Under the pieces are notes generated by a model. That model did no database searches, was not told the DNA's origin, and was given only the letters and a program-made list of their open reading frames with translations. Shown piece by piece: positions 10,677 through 18,137 of a DNA stretch of 44,827 nt (position 1 is the first letter of the stretch; each line of letters starts with the position of its first letter). Made by a program: the position numbers and the translations under genes. The stretch lies in assembly GCF_001667185.1 (NCBI RefSeq), contig NZ_LZIC01000039.1, positions 1 through 44,827 of the forward strand, given 5' to 3'. Source of the stretch: Mycobacterium sp. 852002-50816_SCH5313054-b. Lineage in GTDB: Bacteria > Actinomycetota > Actinomycetes > Mycobacteriales > Mycobacteriaceae.

Positions 10677-11772
10677 ATCTGCGGGGCGCGGCGGGATCGA
10701 TGCGTTGGCCCGGCACGGGCACCGCCACCTCCACGTGCACGGGCTCAGCCGCCTTCAACACCCGCTCGACGGGCTCGGCCCAGGGGTGGGGGGCCAGCCG
10801 GAACGTTCCCCAATGAATGGGAACCAGCAGTCCCGAGCCCGAGTCGGTGACGTCCAGGTGCGCCCGAACCGCCTCCTCCGGGTTCATGTGGATGTCCGGC
10901 CACGCCGTGTTGTACGCCCCGATGGGCAGCAGGGTCAGGTCGAACGGGCCGTGGTCGGCCCCGATCTGGGCGAAGCTCTTGGTGTAACCGGTGTCGCCGC
11001 CGAAATACGCGCGATGACTCGGGCCGATGAAAGCCCAGGAAGCCCAGAGAGTCGTATTGCGGTCGAAGAAACGACCCGAAAAGTGCCGCGCCGGCATGCA
11101 AATCACGGTGAGCTCGTCCAGCTTGGCGCCCTGATGCCAGTCGAGCTCGATGATGCGGTGCTCGGGAATTCCCCACGCGCGCAGGTGGGCGCCGACCCCG
11201 AGCGGCACGAAAAAGGGGGCCCGCTGGGTGTGTGCCAGCGCGATGACCGTGTCGATGTCGAGGTGGTCGTAGTGGTCGTGGCTGATCACCACCGCATCGA
11301 CGGCGGGCAGCCCCTCCAATTGCACCGGCGGCGGATGCAGCCGCTGCGGCCCGACGACGTCCGACGGCGAGCATCGGTCGCTCCATACCGGATCGGTGAG
11401 CACCCGGTAACCATCGATCTCCACCAGCGCCGTCGAGTGGCCGAACCAGCTGACGGCCAGCCGGCTGGCGGCGCCGCCGAAGATTTCCGGCGCGGCCAAC
11501 GGGATCGGTGCTTTCGGCCGGCTGCCGCCGCGCCCGGCCAGCAGCTCCCACACGATGAGCCGCAACTCCTCGCGGTCCATCTTGTAGATCGAGGCGGGGT
11601 CGAGGTTGACGAACTCCCCGTCTGAGTAATGGGGCGACGCCTCCGCCACCGCCCGGATCGCGGCGGGAGACGCGCCGAGGGCGGCCGGGGCGCCGTGCAG
11701 CGCGCGCACCAACCAACCGCCGGCCGCCAGCGAGGCCGAGCCGGCAGCCAGTCGTAGCGCCCCCCGCGGCAT
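10654..11772 (-). CDS. Metallo-beta-lactamase-fold hydrolase (Rv0906/RomA-like)
   Basis: This 372-residue protein has the metallo-beta-lactamase signature SHDHYDHLD near residue 200, giving the paired zinc ligands, with further ligands in ARHFSGR, YFGGDTGY and PIHWGTF. The arrangement matches the NAPE-phospholipase D/UlaG-like branch, which acts on phosphodiester or lactone substrates. The N-terminus (MPRGALRLAAGSASLAAGGW) is a possible membrane-insertion or Tat-less signal segment. The ATG at 11772 follows the echA6 stop by 5 bp, so the two are cotranscribed; upstream in-frame codons would lie inside echA6. The orthologue Rv0906 has the same length. The physiological substrate is not known from sequence. 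Confidence 0.9.
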   Translation of the reverse strand: MPRGALRLAAGSASLAAGGWLVRALHGAPAALGASPAAIRAVAEASPHYSDGEFVNLDPASIYKMDREELRLIVWELLAGRGGSRPKAPIPLAAPEIFGGAASRLAVSWFGHSTALVEIDGYRVLTDPVWSDRCSPSDVVGPQRLHPPPVQLEGLPAVDAVVISHDHYDHLDIDTVIALAHTQRAPFFVPLGVGAHLRAWGIPEHRIIELDWHQGAKLDELTVICMPARHFSGRFFDRNTTLWASWAFIGPSHRAYFGGDTGYTKSFAQIGADHGPFDLTLLPIGAYNTAWPDIHMNPEEAVRAHLDVTDSGSGLLVPIHWGTFRLAPHPWAEPVERVLKAAEPVHVEVAVPVPGQRIDPAAPRRFNPWWRL

Positions 11773-11777
11773 TACTG

Positions 11778-12512
11778 TCAGGCTCCCTGAAACTTCGGTG
11801 GTCGCTTCTCGATTCGCGCGACCTGCGCCTCGATGACGTCCTGGCTGGCCCACGCCCTATCGAAGAGCTCCTTGTGCTCCGGCCAGGCTTCCTGAATAGC
11901 ACCGTCGTCGTTGAGCACCCGCTTGGCGTGCTGTATCGCCAGCGGCGCCAGGCCCGCGACCTCGGCGGCCCAGGCCTGGGCGTCGGCCAGCGTCCCGATG
12001 CGGTTGACCATTCCGGTTTGCAGCGCCACCTCGGTGGTGAGCTTCTCCGCGGTCAGCAGCATCGCGCGGGCCCGTCCGTGGCCGACCAGCGAGGACAGCC
12101 GACGGATGCTCCAGTTGTCCAGGGCCAGGCCGTATTTCGCGGTCGGAAACTGGAAGAACGCGTCCGGCGCGGCGACCCGCAGGTCGCATTGCATGGCCAG
12201 CTGCAAACCGGCGCCGATGGCGGGGCCGTTGATGGCCCCGATCACCACGATGGGCGCCGCATCCATCACCTTGTGCAACTCGATGAGCCGGTCGGGATAG
12301 TCGGCGGCGAACGCGTCCCCGGACAGGTCCGCGCCGGCGCAGAACACGGTGCCCTGGCCGGTCAGCACGATCGCGCGGGTCGATCCGTCGTCGCCGGCCT
12401 TCTGGATGGCCTCCCGCAGCTCGTCGACGAGCTGGGAATTCAGGGCATTGCGGCGCTCGGGGCGCTGCAGCTCGATGGTCATAACGGCTTCGGTTTGGGT
12501 CACGCCGATCAT
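11778..12512 (-). CDS. echA6: EchA6, enoyl-CoA hydratase-fold acyl-CoA-binding protein
   Basis: This 244-residue crotonase-fold protein is close to M. tuberculosis EchA6, including the opening [10 protein letters not shown] and the ending KRPPKFQGA. Oxyanion-hole segments are FCAGADLSG and [12 protein letters not shown]. Family knowledge: EchA6 lacks the usual catalytic glutamates, binds long-chain acyl-CoA and shuttles it to the FAS-II mycolate system; it is the target of tetrahydropyrazolo-pyrimidine inhibitors. The pocket segment [17 protein letters not shown] is retained. It is divergent from accD3 across only 26 bp and is followed 5 bp later by the metallohydrolase gene. The ATG at 12512 lies so close to a TATATA element that the transcript may be leaderless. 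Confidence 0.95.
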   Translation of the reverse strand: MIGVTQTEAVMTIELQRPERRNALNSQLVDELREAIQKAGDDGSTRAIVLTGQGTVFCAGADLSGDAFAADYPDRLIELHKVMDAAPIVVIGAINGPAIGAGLQLAMQCDLRVAAPDAFFQFPTAKYGLALDNWSIRRLSSLVGHGRARAMLLTAEKLTTEVALQTGMVNRIGTLADAQAWAAEVAGLAPLAIQHAKRVLNDDGAIQEAWPEHKELFDRAWASQDVIEAQVARIEKRPPKFQGA

Positions 12513-12522
12513 TAACCCACTG

Positions 12523-12528
12523 TATATA
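12523..12528. promoter_or_regulatory. Shared TATATA -10 element between echA6 and accD3
   Basis: The 26 bp between the two divergent start codons contain one self-complementary TATATA. It ends 10 bases before the accD3 GTG (12539) and 10 bases before the echA6 ATG (12512), so it is symmetrical. It fits a -10 box for both directions with leaderless or nearly leaderless transcripts. There is no room for two separate promoters between the genes. Confidence 0.45.
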
Positions 12529-12538
12529 GCCTCGTTTC

Positions 12539-14011
12539 GTGACTCGCACCACGACCGGACAGCTGCTGGATGCCGTGCTCGACAAGGGCTCTTTCGTCAA
12601 TTGGGACAGGGATCCGATGGCCGTCCCGGTCTCGGATTCCTACGCGCGGGAGCTCGCCGACGCGCGCGCCGCCACCGGCCTGGACGAAGCGGTGCTCACC
12701 GGCGAGGGCCGCATCTCCGGGCGCCGCGTGGCGGTAGTGGTGTGCGAGTTCGACTTCCTCGGCGGCTCGATCGGCGTGGCCGCGGCCGAGCGAATCACCG
12801 CCGCCGTGGAACGGGCGACGGCCGAGCGGCTGCCGCTGCTGGCGTCGCCGAGCTCCGGCGGCACCCGCATGCAGGAGGGCACGGTCGCGTTTTTGCAGAT
12901 GGTGAAGATCGCGGCGGCCGTCACGCTGCACAAGCGCGCGCACTTGCCCTACCTGGTCTACCTGCGCCACCCGACCACCGGCGGGGTGTTCGCCTCGTGG
13001 GGGTCGCTCGGCCACATCACCGTCGCCGAACCGGGCGCCCTGATCGGCTTTCTCGGGCCCCGGGTGTACGAGCTGCTTTACGGCGAACCCTTCCCGGCCG
13101 GCATCCAGACCGCGGAGAACTTGCAGCGCCACGGGGTGATCGACGGCGTCGTCGCGCTCGAGGAGCTGCGCCGCACGCTGGATCGCGCGCTGCGGGTGAT
13201 CGCCGACGCGCCCGAGCCGCTGCCCGATCCGGAGCCGCCCGAGCCGACGCCCGAGGTGCCGGCGTGGGACTCCGTCGTGGCGTCCCGACGGCCGGACCGG
13301 CCGGGTGTCGGCGTTCTGCTGCGACACGGCGCCACCGACTGCGTGCTGCTGTCCGGCACCGGCGGCGGGGAGGCCGCGACCACCCTGCTGGCGCTGGCCC
13401 GCTTCAACGGCCAGCCCGCCGTGGTCCTCGGGCAGCAGCGCGTCACGGGCGGGCTCGTCGGGCCCGCGGCGCTGCGCGAGGCCCGGCGCGGCATGGCCCT
13501 GGCCGCCGGGCTGCGCCTGCCGCTGGTGCTGCTGATCGACGCGGCCGGACCGGCGCTGTCGGCCGAGGCCGAGGAGGGCGGGCTGGCCGGCCAGATCGCC
13601 CAGTGCCTGGCCGAGCTCGTCACGCTGGAGACCCCGACGGTGTCGGTCCTGCTGGGCCAGGGCAGCGGCGGACCGGCGCTGGCGATGGTGCCCGCCGATC
13701 GGGTGCTGGCCGCGCTGCACGGGTGGCTGGCGCCGCTGCCGCCGGAGGGAGCCAGCGCGATCGTCTTCCGCGACATCGCCCACGCTCCCGAACTTGCTGG
13801 GGCACAAGGGATTCGGTCGGCGGACCTGCTGGCGTCCGGAATCGTCGACGCCATCGTGCCCGAGCATCCCGACGCCGCAGACGAGCCGGTCGAGTTCAGC
13901 CAACGACTGTCGCGCGCCATCGCCGCGGAGGTACAGTCGCTGCGCGAGACGCCGCCGGCCGAGCGTTTGGACGCCCGGTTGCGGCGCTACCGTCGTATCG
14001 GGCTGCCCTGA
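12539..14011 (+). CDS. accD3: AccD3, putative acyl-CoA carboxylase carboxyltransferase subunit
   Basis: This 490-residue protein contains two crotonase-superfamily carboxyltransferase halves. The N-terminal half has [12 protein letters not shown] (about 104) and [20 protein letters not shown], the biotin-carboxyl-binding oxyanion segments. The C-terminal half has [20 protein letters not shown] (about 300), [20 protein letters not shown] and the [14 protein letters not shown] loop. This fused layout resembles acetyl-CoA carboxylase beta plus alpha subunits. Unlike AccD4-6, the role of AccD3 in mycobacteria is unsettled. The GTG start at 12539 is forced by the 26-bp gap to echA6. It converges on the tetR gene, with a small AT-rich palindrome (14057-14074) between the stops. 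Confidence 0.9.
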   Translation: MTRTTTGQLLDAVLDKGSFVNWDRDPMAVPVSDSYARELADARAATGLDEAVLTGEGRISGRRVAVVVCEFDFLGGSIGVAAAERITAAVERATAERLPLLASPSSGGTRMQEGTVAFLQMVKIAAAVTLHKRAHLPYLVYLRHPTTGGVFASWGSLGHITVAEPGALIGFLGPRVYELLYGEPFPAGIQTAENLQRHGVIDGVVALEELRRTLDRALRVIADAPEPLPDPEPPEPTPEVPAWDSVVASRRPDRPGVGVLLRHGATDCVLLSGTGGGEAATTLLALARFNGQPAVVLGQQRVTGGLVGPAALREARRGMALAAGLRLPLVLLIDAAGPALSAEAEEGGLAGQIAQCLAELVTLETPTVSVLLGQGSGGPALAMVPADRVLAALHGWLAPLPPEGASAIVFRDIAHAPELAGAQGIRSADLLASGIVDAIVPEHPDAADEPVEFSQRLSRAIAAEVQSLRETPPAERLDARLRRYRRIGLP

Positions 14012-14056
14012 ATCCGCTGCGCCCGCGACACATAAGCCACGCACACGACACGCCGA

Positions 14057-14074
14057 AAACCGTTGCAATGGTTT
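14057..14074. terminator. Small palindrome between convergent accD3 and tetR
   Basis: AAACCGTTGCAATGGTTT is nearly self-complementary (inner TTGCAA, outer AAACC/GGTTT). It overlaps the tetR stop and lies 46 bp beyond the accD3 stop. It could act as a weak bidirectional terminator. No T-run is present beyond the arm itself. Confidence 0.3.
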
Positions 14075-14639
14075 ATGTCTCGGCGGTGCCGTCGTCGGGC
14101 AGCCCGAGGTAGCGCTGGATCGTCGGCCCGAGCCATTCGACGATCTCGTCGCGCGTCATCTCGACGACCGGAGGCAGCCGTAACACGAAGCGGCACAGTG
14201 CCATACCGAGGATCTGGGTGGCGATCAGCCCGGCCCGCACACCGGATTCCCCGGCGGGCACCAGGTTGGCGACCAGCGGCTGTAGTTGGGCCCCGAAGAT
14301 CTCGTGCATCCGTTGTGCGGCTTCGCCGTTGGTGGCGCTGGAGCGCAGCAGGATGACCAGCGCCTCGTCGCCCTCCCAGCGTTCGAGGAAGTGCCGAACC
14401 ACGGTCCGCCCGACCTGCGTCCGGTCGGCCGCGGCCAAGTCCGGAAACCTCAGGTCGAAGTCCGCCGCCGCGGCGAACAGCTTGTCCTTGCTGCCGTAGT
14501 ACCGCATCACCATCGCGGGGTCGACGCCCGCGTCGGCGGCGATGGCCCGGATGGTGGCGGCCTGGAACCCGGACGCGCCGAACCGCTCGCGGGCCGCCGT
14601 CAGGATGGCCGCCTTGGTTTCTTCCGACGATCTCCTCAT
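14073..14639 (-). CDS. TetR-family transcriptional repressor
   Basis: This 188-residue protein has the TetR N-terminal helix-turn-helix: ETKAAILTAARERFGASGFQ, then TIRAIAADAGVDPAMVMRYY with the recognition helix and the GSKDKLF ending. The remaining 130 residues form the ligand-binding and dimer domain (TetR_C-like, LRSSATNGEAAQRMHEIFG). The ATG at 14639 is 99 bp from the ATG of the divergent FAD monooxygenase gene. Two similar operator-like sites lie in that gap, one 14 bp from this gene's start and one 20 bp from the other's. It therefore probably represses both itself and the monooxygenase until an aromatic or lipophilic ligand binds. Confidence 0.9.
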   Translation of the reverse strand: MRRSSEETKAAILTAARERFGASGFQAATIRAIAADAGVDPAMVMRYYGSKDKLFAAAADFDLRFPDLAAADRTQVGRTVVRHFLERWEGDEALVILLRSSATNGEAAQRMHEIFGAQLQPLVANLVPAGESGVRAGLIATQILGMALCRFVLRLPPVVEMTRDEIVEWLGPTIQRYLGLPDDGTAET

Positions 14640-14653
14640 GTCAACGATTGTAG

Positions 14654-14670
14654 GCCAACAACTGTTGACT
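14654..14670. promoter_or_regulatory. Operator-like site 1 for the TetR regulator
   Basis: GCCAACAACTGTTGACT contains the perfect inverted repeat CAACA-AC-TGTTG. The same 17 bases, with two changes, recur 48 bp away at 14702. It lies next to the tetR start, as expected for autoregulation. Confidence 0.6.
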
Positions 14671-14701
14671 TTTGCGCTAGGCCGCGCCAGCATGAAGTTA
14701 T

Positions 14702-14718
14702 GCCAACAAGCGTTGACT
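14702..14718. promoter_or_regulatory. Operator-like site 2 for the TetR regulator
   Basis: GCCAACAAGCGTTGACT is the second copy of the motif (CAACA-AG-CGTTG, one imperfect position). It lies 20 bp before the monooxygenase ATG and overlaps its presumed promoter and leader. A partial third half-site, TCAACGATTG, is seen at 14641. Confidence 0.6.
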
Positions 14719-14738
14719 TGAAACGAGAGGAGCCCACC

Positions 14739-15878
14739 ATGAAAGACACCGACGTCCTGGTGGTCGGCGCCGGGCCCACCGGCCTCGCGCTCGGCGCTTC
14801 GCTGATCGCCCGCGGGGTGCGCACGGTCCTGGTGGACAGGCTGGCCGAGGGGCAGAACACCACCCGCGCGGCCGCGGTGAACGCCCGCACCCTGGAGGTG
14901 CTCGAGGATCTCGACGTGGCCCGGCGCATGGTCAACGCGGGGCTGATCGCGCCGCGATTCACGATCCGGCAGGGCCGGGGCATCCTCATGCCCGTCGACT
15001 TCAGCGAGCTGCCGACGAAGCATCCGTACACCTTGATGCTCTCGCAGGCCGACACCGAACGGCTGCTGCTCGAGCGCCTGCACGAACTGGGCGGCGAGGT
15101 GATCCGGCCCAAGACCTTGAGCCGCCTCACCCCGGTTACCGACGGCGTCACCGCCACATTCGAGGACGGCGAGACCATCCGGGCCGGCTATGTCGTCGGG
15201 GCCGACGGCATGCACAGCACGGTCCGCGAACACGCCGGAATCGGTTTCACCGGCGGCGAATTCACCGAATCGTTCGCACTCGCCGACGTCCGGCTGGCCG
15301 GCGAGGCGCCCCGCGACGAGGTGATCCTGTTCTACGCCCGGGAAGGCCTGAACGTGCTGGCGCCGCTGCCCGGCGACATCTTCCGCATCGTCGCTCCGAT
15401 CGCGGACGCACCGAAGGAACCCTCGGCGGAATTCGTCCAGGGCCTGCTGGACACCCGGGGCTTCGGGCCCGGCGAGTTGAAGGTCACCGAGTTGCTGTGG
15501 GGGACGCGGTTCCACATCCACCACCGCGTCGCCGACAGCTACCGGGCCGGCCGACTGCTGCTTGCCGGCGACGCCGCCCACGTGCACAGCCCCGCCGGCG
15601 GCCAGGGCATGAACCTTGGCATCGCCGACGCGATTTCGTTGGCCGGCGCGCTCGCGGAGGTCCTGCGCGGGGGTTCCGACGCCGCGCTGGACGCCTACGC
15701 CGCCGCCCAGCGCGGGCGGGCCGAGCAGGTGCTCAAACTGACCGGGAGGCTGACCCGCATCTCCACCCTGCCCCGCCCCCTGCGGCCGATCCGCAATTCG
15801 GGAATGCGCCTGGCCGCTCGCGTCCCCGGCGTGCGACGCCAGCTGGCAGTGCAGCTGAGCGGCCTGGGGCGCCGTTGA
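14739..15878 (+). CDS. FAD-dependent aromatic monooxygenase (PHBH/PheA-TfdB fold)
   Basis: This 379-residue group A flavoprotein hydroxylase has the N-terminal FAD dinucleotide motif DVLVVGAGPTGLALGASL, the DG motif YVVGADGMHSTVREHAGI (about 155) and the GD motif GRLLLAGDAAHVHSPAGGQG (about 270). These are the three signatures of NAD(P)H-dependent hydroxylases acting on phenols or polyketides. There is no C-terminal thioredoxin-like domain, so it is the short form. AGAGGAG lies 7 bases before the ATG. It is divergently controlled by the adjacent TetR gene, which suggests detoxification or catabolism of an inducing aromatic compound. The specific substrate is unknown. Confidence 0.92.
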   Translation: MKDTDVLVVGAGPTGLALGASLIARGVRTVLVDRLAEGQNTTRAAAVNARTLEVLEDLDVARRMVNAGLIAPRFTIRQGRGILMPVDFSELPTKHPYTLMLSQADTERLLLERLHELGGEVIRPKTLSRLTPVTDGVTATFEDGETIRAGYVVGADGMHSTVREHAGIGFTGGEFTESFALADVRLAGEAPRDEVILFYAREGLNVLAPLPGDIFRIVAPIADAPKEPSAEFVQGLLDTRGFGPGELKVTELLWGTRFHIHHRVADSYRAGRLLLAGDAAHVHSPAGGQGMNLGIADAISLAGALAEVLRGGSDAALDAYAAAQRGRAEQVLKLTGRLTRISTLPRPLRPIRNSGMRLAARVPGVRRQLAVQLSGLGRR

Positions 15879-15899
15879 CAACGGCGAGCTGGCGCAAAA

Positions 15900-15914
15900 G
15901 TCCCTAATCGGGAC
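15900..15914. promoter_or_regulatory. GTCCC/GGGAC inverted repeat upstream of prrA
   Basis: GTCCC (15900-15904), TAATC, GGGAC (15910-15914) is an exact inverted repeat 72 bp before the prrA start, in the 108-bp gap after the monooxygenase. The half-sites resemble DosR half-sites but in the opposite order (DosR consensus has GGGAC first), so I do not call it a DosR box. It could be an operator or a small hairpin. Confidence 0.3.
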
Positions 15915-15986
15915 CGCTTTAGGGGGCAGTTGCGTCCGCTCGCGCCAAGTCGCGCCTCCCACCGCCGAAAGCAGCGATCCGGCACA

Positions 15987-16697
15987 ATGGGCCGCATGGA
16001 CACTGGTGCCACCTCGCCTCGGGTGTTGGTCGTTGACGACGACTCCGACGTGCTCGCCTCGCTGGAACGTGGCCTGCGCCTCTCCGGTTTCGAGGTGTCG
16101 ACGGCGGTCGACGGCGCCGAGGCCTTGCGCAGCGCCACCGAGACGCGCCCAGACGCGATCGTGCTCGACATCAACATGCCCGTCCTGGACGGCGTCAGCG
16201 TCGTCACGGCGCTGAGAGCGATGGACAACGATGTGCCTGTCTGTGTGCTGTCCGCCCGCAGCTCAGTCGACGACCGGGTGGCGGGGCTCGAGGCCGGCGC
16301 CGACGACTACCTGGTCAAGCCCTTCGTGCTGGCCGAGCTGGTCGCGCGGGTCAAGGCGCTGTTGCGCCGCCGCGGGTCCACCGCGTCGTCGTCCTCGGAA
16401 ACCATCACCGTCGGGCCCCTGGAGGTGGACATCCCCGGCCGCCGGGCCCGCGTCAACGGCGTCGACGTCGACCTGACCAAGCGGGAGTTCGACCTGCTGG
16501 CGGTGCTGGCCGAGCACAAGACCGCGGTGCTGTCCCGCGCGCAGCTGCTGGAGCTGGTGTGGGGGTACGACTTCGCCGCCGACACCAACGTCGTCGACGT
16601 GTTCATCGGCTACCTGCGCCGCAAGCTGGAGGCAAACGGCGGCCCGCGGCTGCTGCACACCGTCCGCGGAGTCGGGTTTGTGCTGCGAATGCAGTAG
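15987..16697 (+). CDS. prrA: PrrA response regulator
   Basis: This 236-residue OmpR/PhoB-type regulator has a receiver domain (residues 11-125) with VVDDD, the phospho-acceptor Asp61 in VLDINMP, and the conserved lysine in [10 protein letters not shown] winged-helix DNA-binding domain follows (about 140-236; [20 protein letters not shown], ending [13 protein letters not shown]). It is nearly identical to M. tuberculosis PrrA, an essential regulator needed for early intracellular growth and respiratory or nitrogen adaptation. ATG 15987 gives the MGRMDTG start; a second ATG three codons later is possible. prrB begins 26 bp downstream on the same strand. Confidence 0.96.
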   Translation: MGRMDTGATSPRVLVVDDDSDVLASLERGLRLSGFEVSTAVDGAEALRSATETRPDAIVLDINMPVLDGVSVVTALRAMDNDVPVCVLSARSSVDDRVAGLEAGADDYLVKPFVLAELVARVKALLRRRGSTASSSSETITVGPLEVDIPGRRARVNGVDVDLTKREFDLLAVLAEHKTAVLSRAQLLELVWGYDFAADTNVVDVFIGYLRRKLEANGGPRLLHTVRGVGFVLRMQ

Positions 16698-16723
16698 CCA
16701 TGCAGTGAACAGGTGACACCGTC

Positions 16724-18064
16724 ATGAAGATCCTGTCCCGGATTTTCGCCCGTACGCCCTCGCTGCGGACCCGGGTGGTACTCGCGACGGCCATCGGCGC
16801 CGCGATTCCGGTGCTCATCGTCGGCGCCGTGGTCTGGGTTGGAATCACCAACGACCGTAAGGAACGGCTCGACCGCCGGCTCGACGAGGCGGCCGGTTTC
16901 GCGATCCCCTTCCTGCCCCGCGGCCTCGACGAAATCCCGCGTTCGCCCAACGATCGCGACGCCATCATGACGATTCGCCGCGGCAACCTGGTCAAGTCGA
17001 ATTCCGACGTCACGCTGCCCAAGCTGGACGTCGACTATGGCGACACCTACGTCAACGGGGTGCGTTACCGGGTCCGGACGGTGGAGATTCCCGGACCCGG
17101 GCCGAGTTCGCTCGCCGTCGGCGCGACGTACGACGCCACCATGGCCGAGACCAATAACCTGCACCGCCGCGTGATGCTGATCTGCGGATTCGCGATCGGC
17201 GCGGCGGCGGTGTTCGCGTGGCTGCTGGCCGTGTTCGCGGTGCGCCCGTTCAAACAGCTCGCCCAGCAGACCCGATTGATCGACGCCGGAGACGAGGCGC
17301 CGCGCGTCGAAGTGCACGGTGCCAGCGAGGCCGTCGAGATCGCCGAGGCGATGCGAGGCATGCTGCAGCGCATCTGGGACGAGCAGATCCGGACCAAGGA
17401 GGCGCTCGAATCGGCGCGCGACTTCGCTGCGGTGTCCTCCCACGAGCTGCGCACCCCGCTCACGGCGATGCGCACCAACCTCGAGGTGCTGTCCACCCTG
17501 GACCTGGCCGATGACCAGCGCAAGGAAGTGCTCAACGACGTCATCCGCACCCAGTCGCGCATCGAGGCCACCCTGAGCGCGCTGGAGCGGTTGGCCCAGG
17601 GCCAGCTGTCGACGTCGGACGATCAGGTGCCGGTCGACATCACTGAGTTGCTCGACCGCGCCGCGCACGACGCCATGCGCGTCTATCCGGAACTCGAAGT
17701 GTCGCTGGTGCCGTCGCCGACCTGCATCATCGTGGGGCTGCCGGCCGGGTTGCGGCTGGCGGTCGACAACGCGATCGCCAACGCCGTCAAACACGGTGGC
17801 GCGACCCGGGTTCAGCTGTCGGCGGTCAGCTCGCGGGCCGGGGTGGAAATCGCAGTGGACGACAACGGCAGCGGGGTTCCGGAGGCCGAGCGCCACGTGG
17901 TGTTCGAGCGGTTCTCGCGGGGGTCGACCGCCTCGCATTCGGGCTCGGGCCTGGGGCTGGCGTTGGTGGCCCAGCAGGCCCACCTGCACGGCGGGACGGC
18001 CTCGCTGGAGGACAGCCCCCTGGGCGGCGCGCGCCTGCTGCTGCGCATCCCCGCGCCGAGCTGA
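16724..18064 (+). CDS. prrB: PrrB sensor histidine kinase
   Basis: This 446-residue membrane kinase has a first transmembrane helix at about 19-42, an extracytoplasmic sensor region (about 43-148), a second helix at about 150-173, a HAMP linker (RPFKQLAQQTRLIDAGDEAP) and a HisKA domain with phosphorylated His240 in SSHELRTPL. The ATPase domain shows N box DNAIANAVKHGG, G1 DDNGSGVPE and G2 GSGLGLALV. It partners PrrA, encoded immediately upstream. AGGTGA precedes the ATG. The stop is followed 7 bp later by a hairpin element that also faces the convergent arfC gene. Confidence 0.96.
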   Translation: MKILSRIFARTPSLRTRVVLATAIGAAIPVLIVGAVVWVGITNDRKERLDRRLDEAAGFAIPFLPRGLDEIPRSPNDRDAIMTIRRGNLVKSNSDVTLPKLDVDYGDTYVNGVRYRVRTVEIPGPGPSSLAVGATYDATMAETNNLHRRVMLICGFAIGAAAVFAWLLAVFAVRPFKQLAQQTRLIDAGDEAPRVEVHGASEAVEIAEAMRGMLQRIWDEQIRTKEALESARDFAAVSSHELRTPLTAMRTNLEVLSTLDLADDQRKEVLNDVIRTQSRIEATLSALERLAQGQLSTSDDQVPVDITELLDRAAHDAMRVYPELEVSLVPSPTCIIVGLPAGLRLAVDNAIANAVKHGGATRVQLSAVSSRAGVEIAVDDNGSGVPEAERHVVFERFSRGSTASHSGSGLGLALVAQQAHLHGGTASLEDSPLGGARLLLRIPAPS

Positions 18065-18071
18065 CGCTGCG

Positions 18072-18130
18072 CCGAACGTCGAGTTGTTGCGCGAAATCAC
18101 GCCCTTTTGGCGCAATAACTCCACGTTCGG
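18072..18130 (-). repeat. 59-bp dispersed hairpin element, copy C
   Basis: Near-perfect 21-bp arms (18072-18092 and 18110-18130, two mismatches) starting CCGAACGT and ending ACGTTCGG enclose a 17-base loop containing GAAATCACGC. It fills the gap between the convergent prrB and arfC stops, a natural place for a bidirectional terminator. The sequence is homologous to the elements at 37462 and 38427 but lies in the opposite orientation; all three share the GAAATCACGC core. Confidence 0.85.
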
Positions 18131-18137
18131 CCGCGGG

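Noticed and set aside
15900..15914. DosR box upstream of prrA
   Set aside because: The half-sites are in the reverse order and the central TWWA spacing does not fit the consensus.
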